DNA from: VGWB01 sp964480945
GTDB lineage: Bacteria > Bacteroidota > Ignavibacteria > UBA10030
Assembly (NCBI GenBank): GCA_964480945.1
Contig: CAYZRX010000084.1
Location: forward strand, 1-14,892
Direction: 5' to 3'
Length of the DNA stretch: 14,892 bases
The position numbers were made by a program, and so were the translations under genes. Position 1 is the first letter of the stretch, and each line of letters opens with the position of its first letter. The notes under the pieces were generated by a model that was not told the DNA's origin, did not search any database, and was given only the letters and a program-made list of their open reading frames with translations. This document shows positions 1 to 7,587 of the stretch, piece by piece.

Positions 1-517
1 GGTCGAGCTGGAAGCTGCTTATCTCCAGAACAGCAATATCTGTTTCAGCCAGGCCCAGAACGACTGATGAGAATGCCGTACCAATGTTACCCGCAACTGC
101 ATGTTTTTTCTTTGCATCGCCGAGGATCCTCCCGATCAGTGTTGTCGTGGTTGTCTTGCCGTTGGAGCCTGTAACGGCAACGATGGGCGAACGACAATAC
201 CAGCTTGCAACCTCTACCTCGCTGACGATCCTGATACCGCGCTTCTGTGCTTCGGCCGCCACGGGAGCGTTGCTGGGGACTCCCGGGCTCAGAACCATCA
301 AAGAACAATCATACACTCGATCCGTATGCTCGCCGAGCTCCCACGCGATCCCGGCCTGTGAGAGCGCCTGGGCTTCAGCGTTCAGCTTCTCGGTTCGCCC
401 CTTGTCGCTGACGAAGACGCGCGCGCCTTCCCCCTGCAAGAGCTTGGCAACCGCGACGCCGCTTCGGGCGGCGCCGATGACAGTGACATTCCTGTTTCGG
501 AGCTCTGAGCTATCCAT
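1..517 (-). CDS. murD: UDP-N-acetylmuramoyl-L-alanine--D-glutamate ligase MurD (3' end beyond window)
   Basis: MurD adds D-glutamate to UDP-MurNAc-L-Ala in the cytoplasm using ATP, the second amino-acid step of peptidoglycan precursor synthesis. Only the first 172 codons are inside the window; the gene runs off the left edge. Visible signatures are the N-terminal Rossmann-like VIGAARSG (residues 13-20), SPGVP (77-81), the Mur-ligase ATP loop TGSNGKTTT (116-124), AGNIG (142-146) and the catalytic-core LEISSFQL (164-171). The last is typical of MurD rather than MurE or MurF. The ATG at 517 puts the Rossmann motif at the usual distance from the N-terminus; no good Shine-Dalgarno site precedes it. 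It lies 46 nt after the small membrane-protein gene in the same direction, as the last visible gene of the dcw cluster. The family call is secure; completeness cannot be judged. Confidence 0.95.
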   Translation of the reverse strand, partial: MDSSELRNRNVTVIGAARSGVAVAKLLQGEGARVFVSDKGRTEKLNAEAQALSQAGIAWELGEHTDRVYDCSLMVLSPGVPSNAPVAAEAQKRGIRIVSEVEVASWYCRSPIVAVTGSNGKTTTTTLIGRILGDAKKKHAVAGNIGTAFSSVVLGLAETDIAVLEISSFQLD

Positions 518-563
518 TTTGCACGATCAACGGTTCCGGATCTCATCATTCCCGACTGGGCAC

Positions 564-845
564 TCAGGCCCAGAATTTCTTCACCAGAGCGATCGCGATC
601 GCGAGGACGACCAAGACAACCAGCGATATGTTGACAACCTTCAGGAACCTCTCGATCGCGTGTTCGCGCTCGATGCTCTCAGGGGTCGGTTCGTACTTTG
701 GCAGCAGGACCAGGATGGCGGTCGCGACCGGACCCAAAAAAAGGGATGCAATGAGCCATGTGGAACCGCGTCGGTTCTTCGACTGAGCAATCGCTGCGTT
801 GATCAATGCAAGGGTGCCCCAACCGACAGTGAAGTTTTCCTGCAT
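564..845 (-). CDS. small two-TM membrane protein of unknown function within the dcw cluster
   Basis: A 93-residue protein that I do not recognise by name. It has two clear hydrophobic helices (about residues 29-48 and 70-88) joined by a charged acidic segment (about 50-68, rich in E, with H and R), and a moderately hydrophobic N-terminal stretch (about 5-21). The K-N-R-R-G-S-x-W...GP-x-A...LLP pattern around residues 23-49 resembles a motif seen in many short inner-membrane proteins of unknown role. It is probably a real gene: the ATG at 845 has a good ribosome site (GGGAGGA, 3 nt before the ATG), unusual for this window. It fits between mraY (21 nt gap) and murD (46 nt gap) in the same direction. 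Inference: an inner-membrane protein co-expressed with precursor synthesis. A direct cell-wall role is not shown by the sequence. Confidence 0.75.
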   Translation of the reverse strand: MQENFTVGWGTLALINAAIAQSKNRRGSTWLIASLFLGPVATAILVLLPKYEPTPESIEREHAIERFLKVVNISLVVLVVLAIAIALVKKFWA

Positions 846-866
846 AGTTCCTCCCGCTTGTTCTCC

Positions 867-1994
867 TTACCGCACCTTGAAGGTGGCGAGACTCAAGATC
901 ATCAGAAGGATCGCGACGATGTAAAAGCGCGTCACGATCTTCGGCTCGGGCCAGCCGAGCAGCTCAAAATGGTGATGGATCGGAGCCATCTTGAAGACGC
1001 GCCGGCCCTCCCCATACTTCCTCTTCGTATACTTGAAGTACGTCCGCTGAATGATGACGGAGACCGTTTCCATCAGGAAGACGCCGCCGAGCGTCGGTAG
1101 CAGCAGCTCCTTCTTGATCAGCACGCACATCGCCCCGATGACGCCGCCGAGAGCCAGCGAGCCGGTGTCGCCCATGAAGACCTGGGCCGGGTACGAATTG
1201 AACCAGAGAAATCCCAGGGATGCCCCGACGAGCGCGGAACAGTAGATGGCCAGCTCGCCGTTGCCCCGAAGGTGGGGGATCGTCAGGTAGCGGCTCCACT
1301 CTGCGTGACCCGAGATGTACGCGATGATGGCGAGCGTCAGACCAACGATTCCGACCGTCCCGATCGCAAGGCCGTCGAGCCCGTCCGTCAGGTTCACGGC
1401 ATTGGAGGTCGCGGTGATGATGAAGATGACCACCGGGATGTAGAACCATCCCAGGTCGAATTCAAGGAATTTGAAGAAGGGGACGGTGGTCTTGGACTTC
1501 AGCGCAACGATACTGGGGTCGATCCACTGCGGGAAGAAGAAGATGATCCCTCCGACAACGAGGCCCACCACAACCTGTCCTACGATCTTGTACCGCCCGA
1601 TTAATCCTCGGGGCTTCTTCTTGACCACCTTCAGGTAGTCATCGAGAAAACCGACCGCGCCCAGTGCGATGGTGACAAAAAGGATGAGGATGACGTACAT
1701 ATTCTCGATGTCCGCCCAGAGGAAAGCCGGAATGATGATCGAAGCGAGGACGATCAGTCCGCCCATGGTCGGCGTTCCGGCCTTGGTGAGGTGCGTCTTC
1801 GGAGCCTCGACCTTTGCGGCTTCGCCGATCTGCAGCTCCCGGAGTCTCCGGATGATCTTCGGCCCCAGCCAGAACGCGATGATCAGTGCCGTGACTGCGG
1901 CCGCGCCTGCCCGGAAGGTGATGGCGCGGAACATGGCCGATCCCGGGATATCGATCTGGTGGTTGTTGAGATATGTGAAGAGATAATAGAGCAT
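867..1994 (-). CDS. mraY: phospho-N-acetylmuramoyl-pentapeptide-transferase MraY
   Basis: MraY transfers phospho-MurNAc-pentapeptide from UDP to undecaprenyl phosphate at the inner membrane, forming lipid I. The 375-residue product is highly hydrophobic, with many membrane helices and the usual family length. Family motifs: GTPTMGG (73-79), the Mg-binding Asp pair in FLDDYLK (D118-D119), NLTDGLDGLA (201-210), the catalytic-site FMGDTGS (D276) and APIHHHFE with the triple His (340-342). The murF stop TAG is followed directly by GTG-ATG. I chose the ATG (1994) because it gives the family-like MLYYLF N-terminus; starting at the GTG (1997) would add one residue. The zero-gap junction with murF suggests translational coupling. 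No truncation or missing catalytic residue is seen. Confidence 0.97.
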   Translation of the reverse strand: MLYYLFTYLNNHQIDIPGSAMFRAITFRAGAAAVTALIIAFWLGPKIIRRLRELQIGEAAKVEAPKTHLTKAGTPTMGGLIVLASIIIPAFLWADIENMYVILILFVTIALGAVGFLDDYLKVVKKKPRGLIGRYKIVGQVVVGLVVGGIIFFFPQWIDPSIVALKSKTTVPFFKFLEFDLGWFYIPVVIFIITATSNAVNLTDGLDGLAIGTVGIVGLTLAIIAYISGHAEWSRYLTIPHLRGNGELAIYCSALVGASLGFLWFNSYPAQVFMGDTGSLALGGVIGAMCVLIKKELLLPTLGGVFLMETVSVIIQRTYFKYTKRKYGEGRRVFKMAPIHHHFELLGWPEPKIVTRFYIVAILLMILSLATFKVR

Positions 1995-1997
1995 CAC

Positions 1998-3431
1998 CTA
2001 TGCCGCTTGCTCCGATGAGCCGTGCGCCTCCTTCGATCGCTCCAGCAGAAACGTCACCACATCCTCCATCTTCATCCCGCGCGAGCCTTTGACGAGGACG
2101 ATGTCCCCATCCGTCAAGAGCTCGGCGAGATACTCCGACAGGATGTTCTTTTGATCGTAGTGGGCCTTGAATTTTGTCGCTGCCGCGTCGTGAATGTGTT
2201 TGGCCAGCGCCCCGAAGGTCAGGAGATACTCGACGCCATAGCTTGCCGCGGCCTGACCGATGCGGCGATGCTCGTCGATCGCGTTCTCACCGAGCTCAAG
2301 CATATCGGCAAGGACGGCGATCTTCTTTCCCGTTGCGCTAGCGGCCCGCAACGTCTGAAAGGCGGCCATAACAGAATCCGGGTTCGCATTGTACGTGTCG
2401 TTCAGAATCGTCACCCCGGCGAGCTTCACCAACTGCATGCGCTTGCTGGAGCCGGCGAACGATGCGAGCGCCTTCTGGACCTTGATCGCCGGGACCCTGA
2501 AGAACAAACCGACCGTCGCCGCGGCGAGAGCGTTCTGTGCATTGTGAGCTCCCGGCACCGAGAGATCGACCGTGAACGGCTTCTTCCCTTTTGCCTTGAC
2601 TTCAAGACGTGCGCATGCGCTCTCGTTCATCGAGAGAAGCTTTCCCTTCACCGCCGCCTTCTTGGCGAAGCCGTACGGGATCAGCTTTTTCAACCCCTTG
2701 GCTTTCTTCACCAACCGGGTGTCGTCGGCGTCCACGAAACCTGTCCCCGTCTTGGGCCGATTCGTTCGCAGCCATTCGAAGGCTTCACCCTCTGCCTTGG
2801 CAACACCCCCGAGCGTTCCAAAGAACTCGAGGTGCTCGCGGCCGACATTGGTGACGAGAACATGTGTCGGCTCGATGACCGAGCACAGGTACGCGATCTC
2901 GCCAAAGTGATTCGTGCCGATCTCGACGAGGGCGATCTGATGTTTCTTCTCCAACCGAAAGAGTGTCTGTGGCACGCCGATCTGATTGTTCAAGTTGCCC
3001 TCTGTGGCGAGCACCTTGTACTTCGTGCCGAGGACCGCCCGAACCATTTCCTTAGTTGTCGTCTTCCCGTTGCTGCCGCCGATGACGAGAACCGGGATCT
3101 TGAATCGCCGCCGGTACGTCGTTGCAAGCTGGCCGAGGGCGCGAACGGTGTCCTCCACGACCAGCCGCGGCACGTTCAGGCTCGAAAGCAGGATGGCGTT
3201 AGCATCTGCCCACTTCGTGTCGATCACAAGGCCGGCCGCGCCTGCTTCGACGGCCTTCGTCAAGAAGTTATGTCCGTCAAACTTGTCGCCCCGGACCGCA
3301 AAGAAGAGATCGCCGCTATGAACGGTGCGGGAATCGGTCGAGACGCCCGTACTGACGAAGCGCTTTGCCTTGTCGAACCCGATGGCCTGCACGTGGTCGA
3401 CGCTCAGGATGTCCTTCTGCGTGAGCTTCAC
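1998..3431 (-). CDS. murF: UDP-N-acetylmuramoyl-tripeptide--D-alanyl-D-alanine ligase MurF
   Basis: MurF adds D-Ala-D-Ala to the UDP-MurNAc-tripeptide, finishing the cytoplasmic pentapeptide precursor. The 477-residue protein shows the three-domain Mur-ligase plan: N-terminal uridine-binding region with STDSRTVHSGDLFFA (31-45), ATP loop GGSNGKTTT (118-126), GNLNNQIGVP (145-154), EIGTNHFGEI (170-179), then C-terminal NDTYNANP (344-351), LADMLELG (374-381) and KGSRGMKME (448-456). NDTYNANP and KGSRxMxME are diagnostic of MurF. A lysine-rich stretch (about 241-264) sits in the central domain. The start codon is GTG at 3431, overlapping the murE stop by four bases (GTGA), so translation is probably coupled. 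Length matches the family. Confidence 0.97.
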   Translation of the reverse strand: MKLTQKDILSVDHVQAIGFDKAKRFVSTGVSTDSRTVHSGDLFFAVRGDKFDGHNFLTKAVEAGAAGLVIDTKWADANAILLSSLNVPRLVVEDTVRALGQLATTYRRRFKIPVLVIGGSNGKTTTKEMVRAVLGTKYKVLATEGNLNNQIGVPQTLFRLEKKHQIALVEIGTNHFGEIAYLCSVIEPTHVLVTNVGREHLEFFGTLGGVAKAEGEAFEWLRTNRPKTGTGFVDADDTRLVKKAKGLKKLIPYGFAKKAAVKGKLLSMNESACARLEVKAKGKKPFTVDLSVPGAHNAQNALAAATVGLFFRVPAIKVQKALASFAGSSKRMQLVKLAGVTILNDTYNANPDSVMAAFQTLRAASATGKKIAVLADMLELGENAIDEHRRIGQAAASYGVEYLLTFGALAKHIHDAAATKFKAHYDQKNILSEYLAELLTDGDIVLVKGSRGMKMEDVVTFLLERSKEAHGSSEQAA

Positions 3432-4759
3432 GTCTTGATCAATTCCTCCACAACTTCCCGATCGCTGAAATGTCTCTTTTCTTTCCCGATGACCTGATAA
3501 TCCTCGTGTCCCTTGCCGGCGATGAGCACGACGTCCCCCCGTCCCGCCGACTCGAGGGCCTTCTTGATGGCCGCTCGTCGATCCAGGATCTGAATGGCTT
3601 CACTGCCGCGGGCGATCCCGCCGACGATATCGTCGATGATGTGCTGGGGATCCTCGGTCCGGGGATTGTCGGAGGTGACGATCAACCGATCGCTCAGGCT
3701 GCTGACAACCTTCCCCATCAGCGGGCGCTTGCTCCTGTCGCGATCGCCGCCGGCTCCGAACACCGTGATCACCTTTCCCCGGTTCGTGGTCGGCAGGATA
3801 TCATGGATAGCCCGGAGGCATTTCTCCAATGCATCCGGGGTGTGGGCGTAATCAATGATGGCGGTCCAGCCTTTCGGCGATGGAATGCGCTCGAAGCGCC
3901 CGCGAACGGACTGCACGTTCGCGATGCCCTTGGCAATCGTTTCCCGCGGTATCTCGAGCGCGAGCCCGGCGGTGAACGCCGCGAGGATGTTATAGACGTT
4001 GAAGCGCCCAACCAACGGGGAGGAAATTGCCGTCTGACTCCCCTTGAACTTGACGGTGAACGACGTCCCTTGCATGGACAATTCCACGTCCGTCGCCTGT
4101 ACGTCGGCGGAGGCGGTGACGCCGTAGGTCAGCTGGCGCGTAGCGCTGGAGATCGTTACTTTCGGGCCCCATTCGTCGTCCATGTTCGTCACCGCGCACG
4201 CGTCGGTCGTCAGGCCCTCGAACAGGAGCTTCTTCGCACGAAAATACTCGTCCATCGTGCCGTGNNNNNNNNNNNNNNNNNNNNNNNNNNNNNNNNNNNN
4301 NNNNNNNNNNNNNNNNNNNNNNNNNNNNNNNNNNNNNNNNNNNNNNNNNNNNNNNNNNNNNNNNGTCGTTGTCGTCTTGCCGTTTGTTCCCGTGACCCCC
4401 ACCATCGTGAGCTTGCGGGAGGGGCGGCCGAAGTAGTTTGCCGACATCGTTGCCAATGCCTTTCGGCTGTCGGGGACGACGATCTTGACCACGTCGGCGT
4501 GCATGGAAAGTGAATCCGGCAGCGCAGCCTCGTTCTCCAGCACGACCACGCTCGCACCTTTGCTGATCGCCGACTGGATGAACTGGTGTCCGTCCGTTCC
4601 GGTCCCCCGTATGGCTACGAAGCAGTCGTTCGGCTCCACGTGCCGGGAATCGTATTGGAGCCTGCTGACTTCAGTGTCCTGTGTCTCCAACATGCGCCCG
4701 TACTTCATCTGAAAAAGCTTGGACACCGTGACCCCTTCCAGGAGCTGTGCTAATTTCAT
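3428..4759 (-). CDS. murE: UDP-N-acetylmuramoyl-tripeptide synthetase MurE (interrupted by assembly gap)
   Basis: MurE adds the third amino acid to UDP-MurNAc-L-Ala-D-Glu. N-terminal YDSRHVEPNDCFVA (36-49) and ATP loop GVTGTNGKTT (121-130) precede a block of unknown residues caused by 100 N; then come the segment with the conserved Lys (EYFRAKKLLF), the DNPRTEDP motif, and the C-terminal GKGHEDYQ motif. DNPR is the signature for meso-diaminopimelate addition, whereas lysine enzymes carry a different motif. Across the N run the frame is open, but the product is 443 residues including 34 unknowns, against about 490-500 for the family. In known MurEs about 90 residues separate GKTTT from the HGxM segment, so roughly 55-60 residues are missing from the assembly rather than the gene. 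The ATG at 4759 lies 23 nt after ftsI; only a weak GGA precedes it. Confidence 0.95.
   Translation of the reverse strand: MKLAQLLEGVTVSKLFQMKYGRMLETQDTEVSRLQYDSRHVEPNDCFVAIRGTGTDGHQFIQSAISKGASVVVLENEAALPDSLSMHADVVKIVVPDSRKALATMSANYFGRPSRKLTMVGVTGTNGKTTTXXXXXXXXXXXXXXXXXXXXXXXXXXXXXXXXXXHGTMDEYFRAKKLLFEGLTTDACAVTNMDDEWGPKVTISSATRQLTYGVTASADVQATDVELSMQGTSFTVKFKGSQTAISSPLVGRFNVYNILAAFTAGLALEIPRETIAKGIANVQSVRGRFERIPSPKGWTAIIDYAHTPDALEKCLRAIHDILPTTNRGKVITVFGAGGDRDRSKRPLMGKVVSSLSDRLIVTSDNPRTEDPQHIIDDIVGGIARGSEAIQILDRRAAIKKALESAGRGDVVLIAGKGHEDYQVIGKEKRHFSDREVVEELIKT
4265..4364. other. assembly gap of exactly 100 N inside murE
   Basis: One hundred unknown bases, the usual scaffold placeholder rather than a measured length. 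They fall just after the MurE ATP loop. By comparison with the family the true gap should be near 270 bases and congruent to 1 modulo 3 for murE to stay in frame. The missing part would carry the conserved EVSSH and DHLDYH segments. Confidence 0.98.
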
Positions 4760-4782
4760 TCCGTCCGACGCGGCTGAGACGT

Positions 4783-6981
4783 TTAATACAACACTGCCGA
4801 ACTGATCGTGCGCGGCTCGCAGACCAAGTGGATCGTTGCGCCTGCCTGAGCTTTCTTCCCCGCGGAGGGGATCTGTTCCACTACGACTCCCGAGCCGCGC
4901 ACGTTGATATCGAAGTCATCGACGACCAGCCTGTTGATGGCGCGCCGGAGACTCATTCCTCGTACGTCCGGGACAACCATCGTCCCGCTTGCCTCGTCCG
5001 CCTCCTCGCTGTCGAGGACGAGCTGAACAATGTCCCCCGGTTCCAGGCGCTTGCCCGGCCCGGGCACCTGGCGGACCACGACGTCTCCGGTCCCGACCGG
5101 CTGGCTTTCCAATCCCATTCCTTCCAGCATTTTGACCGCAATGGTCAGCTGGAGGGTTCGAACGTCCGGGACGCTGATTCCTTCTTTCGCACCCTGGTCG
5201 TTCACGGGTGGTTTCTTCGTGAAGCGACCCGTGGTGTTGATGATCCGCTCGGCGATCGCGCGGAAGACCGGGCCGCTGGTGATCCCGCCGTAGTACCCTC
5301 GCGCCCTCGGATTATCCAACATCACGAGGCATACGACCTGAGGATCTTCGACGGGGAAATAGCCGACGAAGGAGGCTGTGTAGCTTCCGGATCCATACCG
5401 GCCGTCGACGACTTTCCGCGACGTTCCGGTTTTTCCCGCGATGCGAACGCCGGCGATCTGAACGTCTTTCGCCGTGCCGCGCTCGACGACCCCTTCGAAG
5501 GCCTGCGTGAGCAGCGCCGCCGTCTCCGGCAAGACGACCCTGCGAATGGTCTGCGGATGCTGTTCGAAGACCGTCGCACCCGAGCTGTTCTCAATCTGCG
5601 AAACGACGAACGGCTTCATGAGCACGCCGTTGTTCGCAACCGCCGCGTAGGCCGCGACAAGCTGGAGGGGCGTCACGGCTACCTCGTAGCCGTACGCCAT
5701 CGTCTGGAGCGTCGTTCCCGACCATTCGAACGGCTTCTTCAACCTGCCCCGGACTTCGCCCGGCAGATCGATGCCCGTCGGTATGCCGAAGCCGAAGTCC
5801 CGCGCCTCCCGATACAAATGCTCCGGACCGATCAGGGTGCTCGCCTTCGCCATCACGATGTTGCTCGAAAGCTCGATGCCCTCCTGGAAGGTCAGCCAGC
5901 CGTATTCATGCGAGTCGGTAATCGTCCTGCCCCTGCCGCGCTTGCTCGGGACGACATACCGGCCGTGCTCGGCGTAGAATCGTCGTTGGGGCGTGAGGAG
6001 GTGGTTTTCGTACGCGGCCGAGGCGGTGACAATCTTGAAAACTGATCCTGGCTCGAAGACGTCGGTCACCACGCGATTGCGGGCGGCGTTGACGTCGTAC
6101 GACCTGAGATCGTTCGGGTTCAGGCCCGGCACGTTCGACATCGCGAGTACCTCGCCGGTCTTCGGGTTAAGCATGACCGCGAGGCCGGCGTCCGCTTTGT
6201 TGCTCTCGACGCCCTTCTTGAGCTCTTCCTGGACGATGGATTGATACGCGAGGTCGATCGTGAGGGTCACGTTGCAGCCGTCGCGCGCGTCGACGCGCGG
6301 ATAGTCGACCGAAGCGCGCGAGTGGCCGAGACCGTCCCGCTGCATCACGACGGAGCCGTCTTTTCCCTTCAGGTACTCGTCAAACTCCAGTTCGAGCCCC
6401 GAGATCCCTTTGTTGTCGATGTCGGTGAATCCGATCAGCGTTCCGGCCACATCATCGTAATGATAGAGCCGCCTCGGCTCCGCAACCGTCACGATGCCGG
6501 GAAGCTTGAAAGCTTCGATCTTCTTCGCGGCGTCCATGGACGCGCGCCGCTCCAGCCAGACGAATCGCTTCGGTGTGCTGGAAGCGAAAGCAGTCTGGAG
6601 CTTGCCGAGGTAGAACGATTGCGGCCTGCCGAAGACCGCTGAAAACTTCTGCGCTACTTCGGCCACCGCCTCTCCGACGATCTTCGGATCGGCCGCGAAG
6701 GAGGCGAACATCGAGTTCGAAGCCAGCACGTTGCCGTTCCGATCGCTGATATCCCCTCGCATCGCGGGCAGAACGACCCGCTGCTCGTACTGTCTGCGGG
6801 CGATGGCCCGATACTTCGCCGCTTCAAAGATCTGGATCTGCACCAGGCGTCCCGCGATGAGAAGGAACGAGAGGGCAAACGCAAGCTTCAGTACGAACAG
6901 CCGCCCTTTTGCCTGCCGGACCGCGTCACCCTCCGGTTCGCCGGGGATCAGTTGAGGCGCTATGAGATTTTTCTCGGGCAT
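4783..6981 (-). CDS. ftsI: FtsI/PBP3-type D,D-transpeptidase with two C-terminal PASTA domains
   Basis: A class B penicillin-binding protein that cross-links septal peptidoglycan in the periplasm as part of the divisome. The 732-residue protein has a cytoplasmic N-terminus, one membrane anchor (about 29-49), a PBP dimer or pedestal domain (about 69-230, with RGDISDRNGNVLA at 75-87), and a transpeptidase domain with the catalytic SVFK tetrad (S313, K316), SSN (372-374) and KTGT (517-520). Two PASTA repeats follow (about 601-658 and 667-722), each opening with a VPDVR motif. PASTA tails are well known in Gram-positive PBP2x/SpoVD and also occur in FCB-group FtsI. I chose the ATG at 6981, which overlaps the ftsL stop as TGATG; a TTG one codon earlier (6984) is possible. 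All active-site residues are present. It lies between ftsL and murE, the standard dcw order. Confidence 0.96.
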   Translation of the reverse strand: MPEKNLIAPQLIPGEPEGDAVRQAKGRLFVLKLAFALSFLLIAGRLVQIQIFEAAKYRAIARRQYEQRVVLPAMRGDISDRNGNVLASNSMFASFAADPKIVGEAVAEVAQKFSAVFGRPQSFYLGKLQTAFASSTPKRFVWLERRASMDAAKKIEAFKLPGIVTVAEPRRLYHYDDVAGTLIGFTDIDNKGISGLELEFDEYLKGKDGSVVMQRDGLGHSRASVDYPRVDARDGCNVTLTIDLAYQSIVQEELKKGVESNKADAGLAVMLNPKTGEVLAMSNVPGLNPNDLRSYDVNAARNRVVTDVFEPGSVFKIVTASAAYENHLLTPQRRFYAEHGRYVVPSKRGRGRTITDSHEYGWLTFQEGIELSSNIVMAKASTLIGPEHLYREARDFGFGIPTGIDLPGEVRGRLKKPFEWSGTTLQTMAYGYEVAVTPLQLVAAYAAVANNGVLMKPFVVSQIENSSGATVFEQHPQTIRRVVLPETAALLTQAFEGVVERGTAKDVQIAGVRIAGKTGTSRKVVDGRYGSGSYTASFVGYFPVEDPQVVCLVMLDNPRARGYYGGITSGPVFRAIAERIINTTGRFTKKPPVNDQGAKEGISVPDVRTLQLTIAVKMLEGMGLESQPVGTGDVVVRQVPGPGKRLEPGDIVQLVLDSEEADEASGTMVVPDVRGMSLRRAINRLVVDDFDINVRGSGVVVEQIPSAGKKAQAGATIHLVCEPRTISSAVLY

Positions 6982-7514
6982 CAATGCTTCTGCATGGCTT
7001 CTTGGACTTCACGCACCTTCTCGGCGTCGAGTTGCAGCTCTGCGGGGGCCTGCGTCGGATTCTGCAGACCGAGCTCCTCCTCGGCGCGCTTCCGGATGCG
7101 CTCGAGGCTCGACATCTGGCTCGTCTTCGCCCGGAGCACTTCCTGTTCGTTCAGAAGATCCTGGAGCACCAGTTCTTGCTTGTGGATGTCGTTAGCCAGC
7201 TGGTTGACCGCAATGATGTTGCTGATGTACAAGACGGTGGCTGCCGCCGTAATCATCAGCGCAACGATGATGTTGAAGGGAGAGACCCGCCTCCTGGTCA
7301 CCGTCCGGTTCTTTGGCGGAAGGTGGGCACCGGTCGGCGTATCCAGCTCTGGGGGAGCCGGCATGGTGCCGCTGTAGATCATCCGGCGCGCTGGTTCGGG
7401 GGCCGGTGCAACGGACGCTCGTCTCCGGGCCTCCGCTTTGCTCGCTGTAGGCTCATCGGGCTGCAGGGCACGCTCGGCAAGGATCTCTGCGCTATTTCTG
7501 TAAGCCTTTGCCAT
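6981..7514 (-). CDS. ftsL: FtsL-like divisome protein (single TM plus coiled coil)
   Basis: FtsL is a bitopic division protein that, with FtsB/DivIC, links early divisome parts to FtsW and FtsI. The sequence itself is poorly conserved; the call rests on topology and position. A long polar N-terminal part (1-78, rich in Ala, Pro and Arg) precedes one membrane helix (about 79-103), then a heptad-like coiled coil (about 105-145), ending in a short LGLQNP motif (148-153) like those at the end of FtsL/DivIC domains. It lies between rsmH and ftsI, exactly where ftsL belongs. At 177 residues it is longer than typical FtsL (about 90-120), mainly because of the N-terminal cytoplasmic extension. The start is ATG at 7514, 73 nt from rsmH, without a clear ribosome site. 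The stop overlaps the ftsI start (TGATG). Confidence 0.85.
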   Translation of the reverse strand: MAKAYRNSAEILAERALQPDEPTASKAEARRRASVAPAPEPARRMIYSGTMPAPPELDTPTGAHLPPKNRTVTRRRVSPFNIIVALMITAAATVLYISNIIAVNQLANDIHKQELVLQDLLNEQEVLRAKTSQMSSLERIRKRAEEELGLQNPTQAPAELQLDAEKVREVQEAMQKH

Positions 7515-7587
7515 GAAATGAGTTACGCGCGGGTCAAGGTTGTCTCATGTGTTGCATGGCGCAAGGCCTGAGCCGAGGAGAATGTCC

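Noticed and set aside
84..1100. Long plus-strand open frame (338 codons) across murD, the small membrane gene and mraY
   Set aside because: It runs opposite to three well-supported minus-strand genes, and its translation is Arg/Asp/Pro-rich with no recognisable domain; it is an antisense shadow.
2022..3497. Long plus-strand open frame (491 codons) opposite murF
   Set aside because: Exactly antisense to a complete MurF with all motifs; composition is typical of a shadow frame in GC-rich coding DNA.
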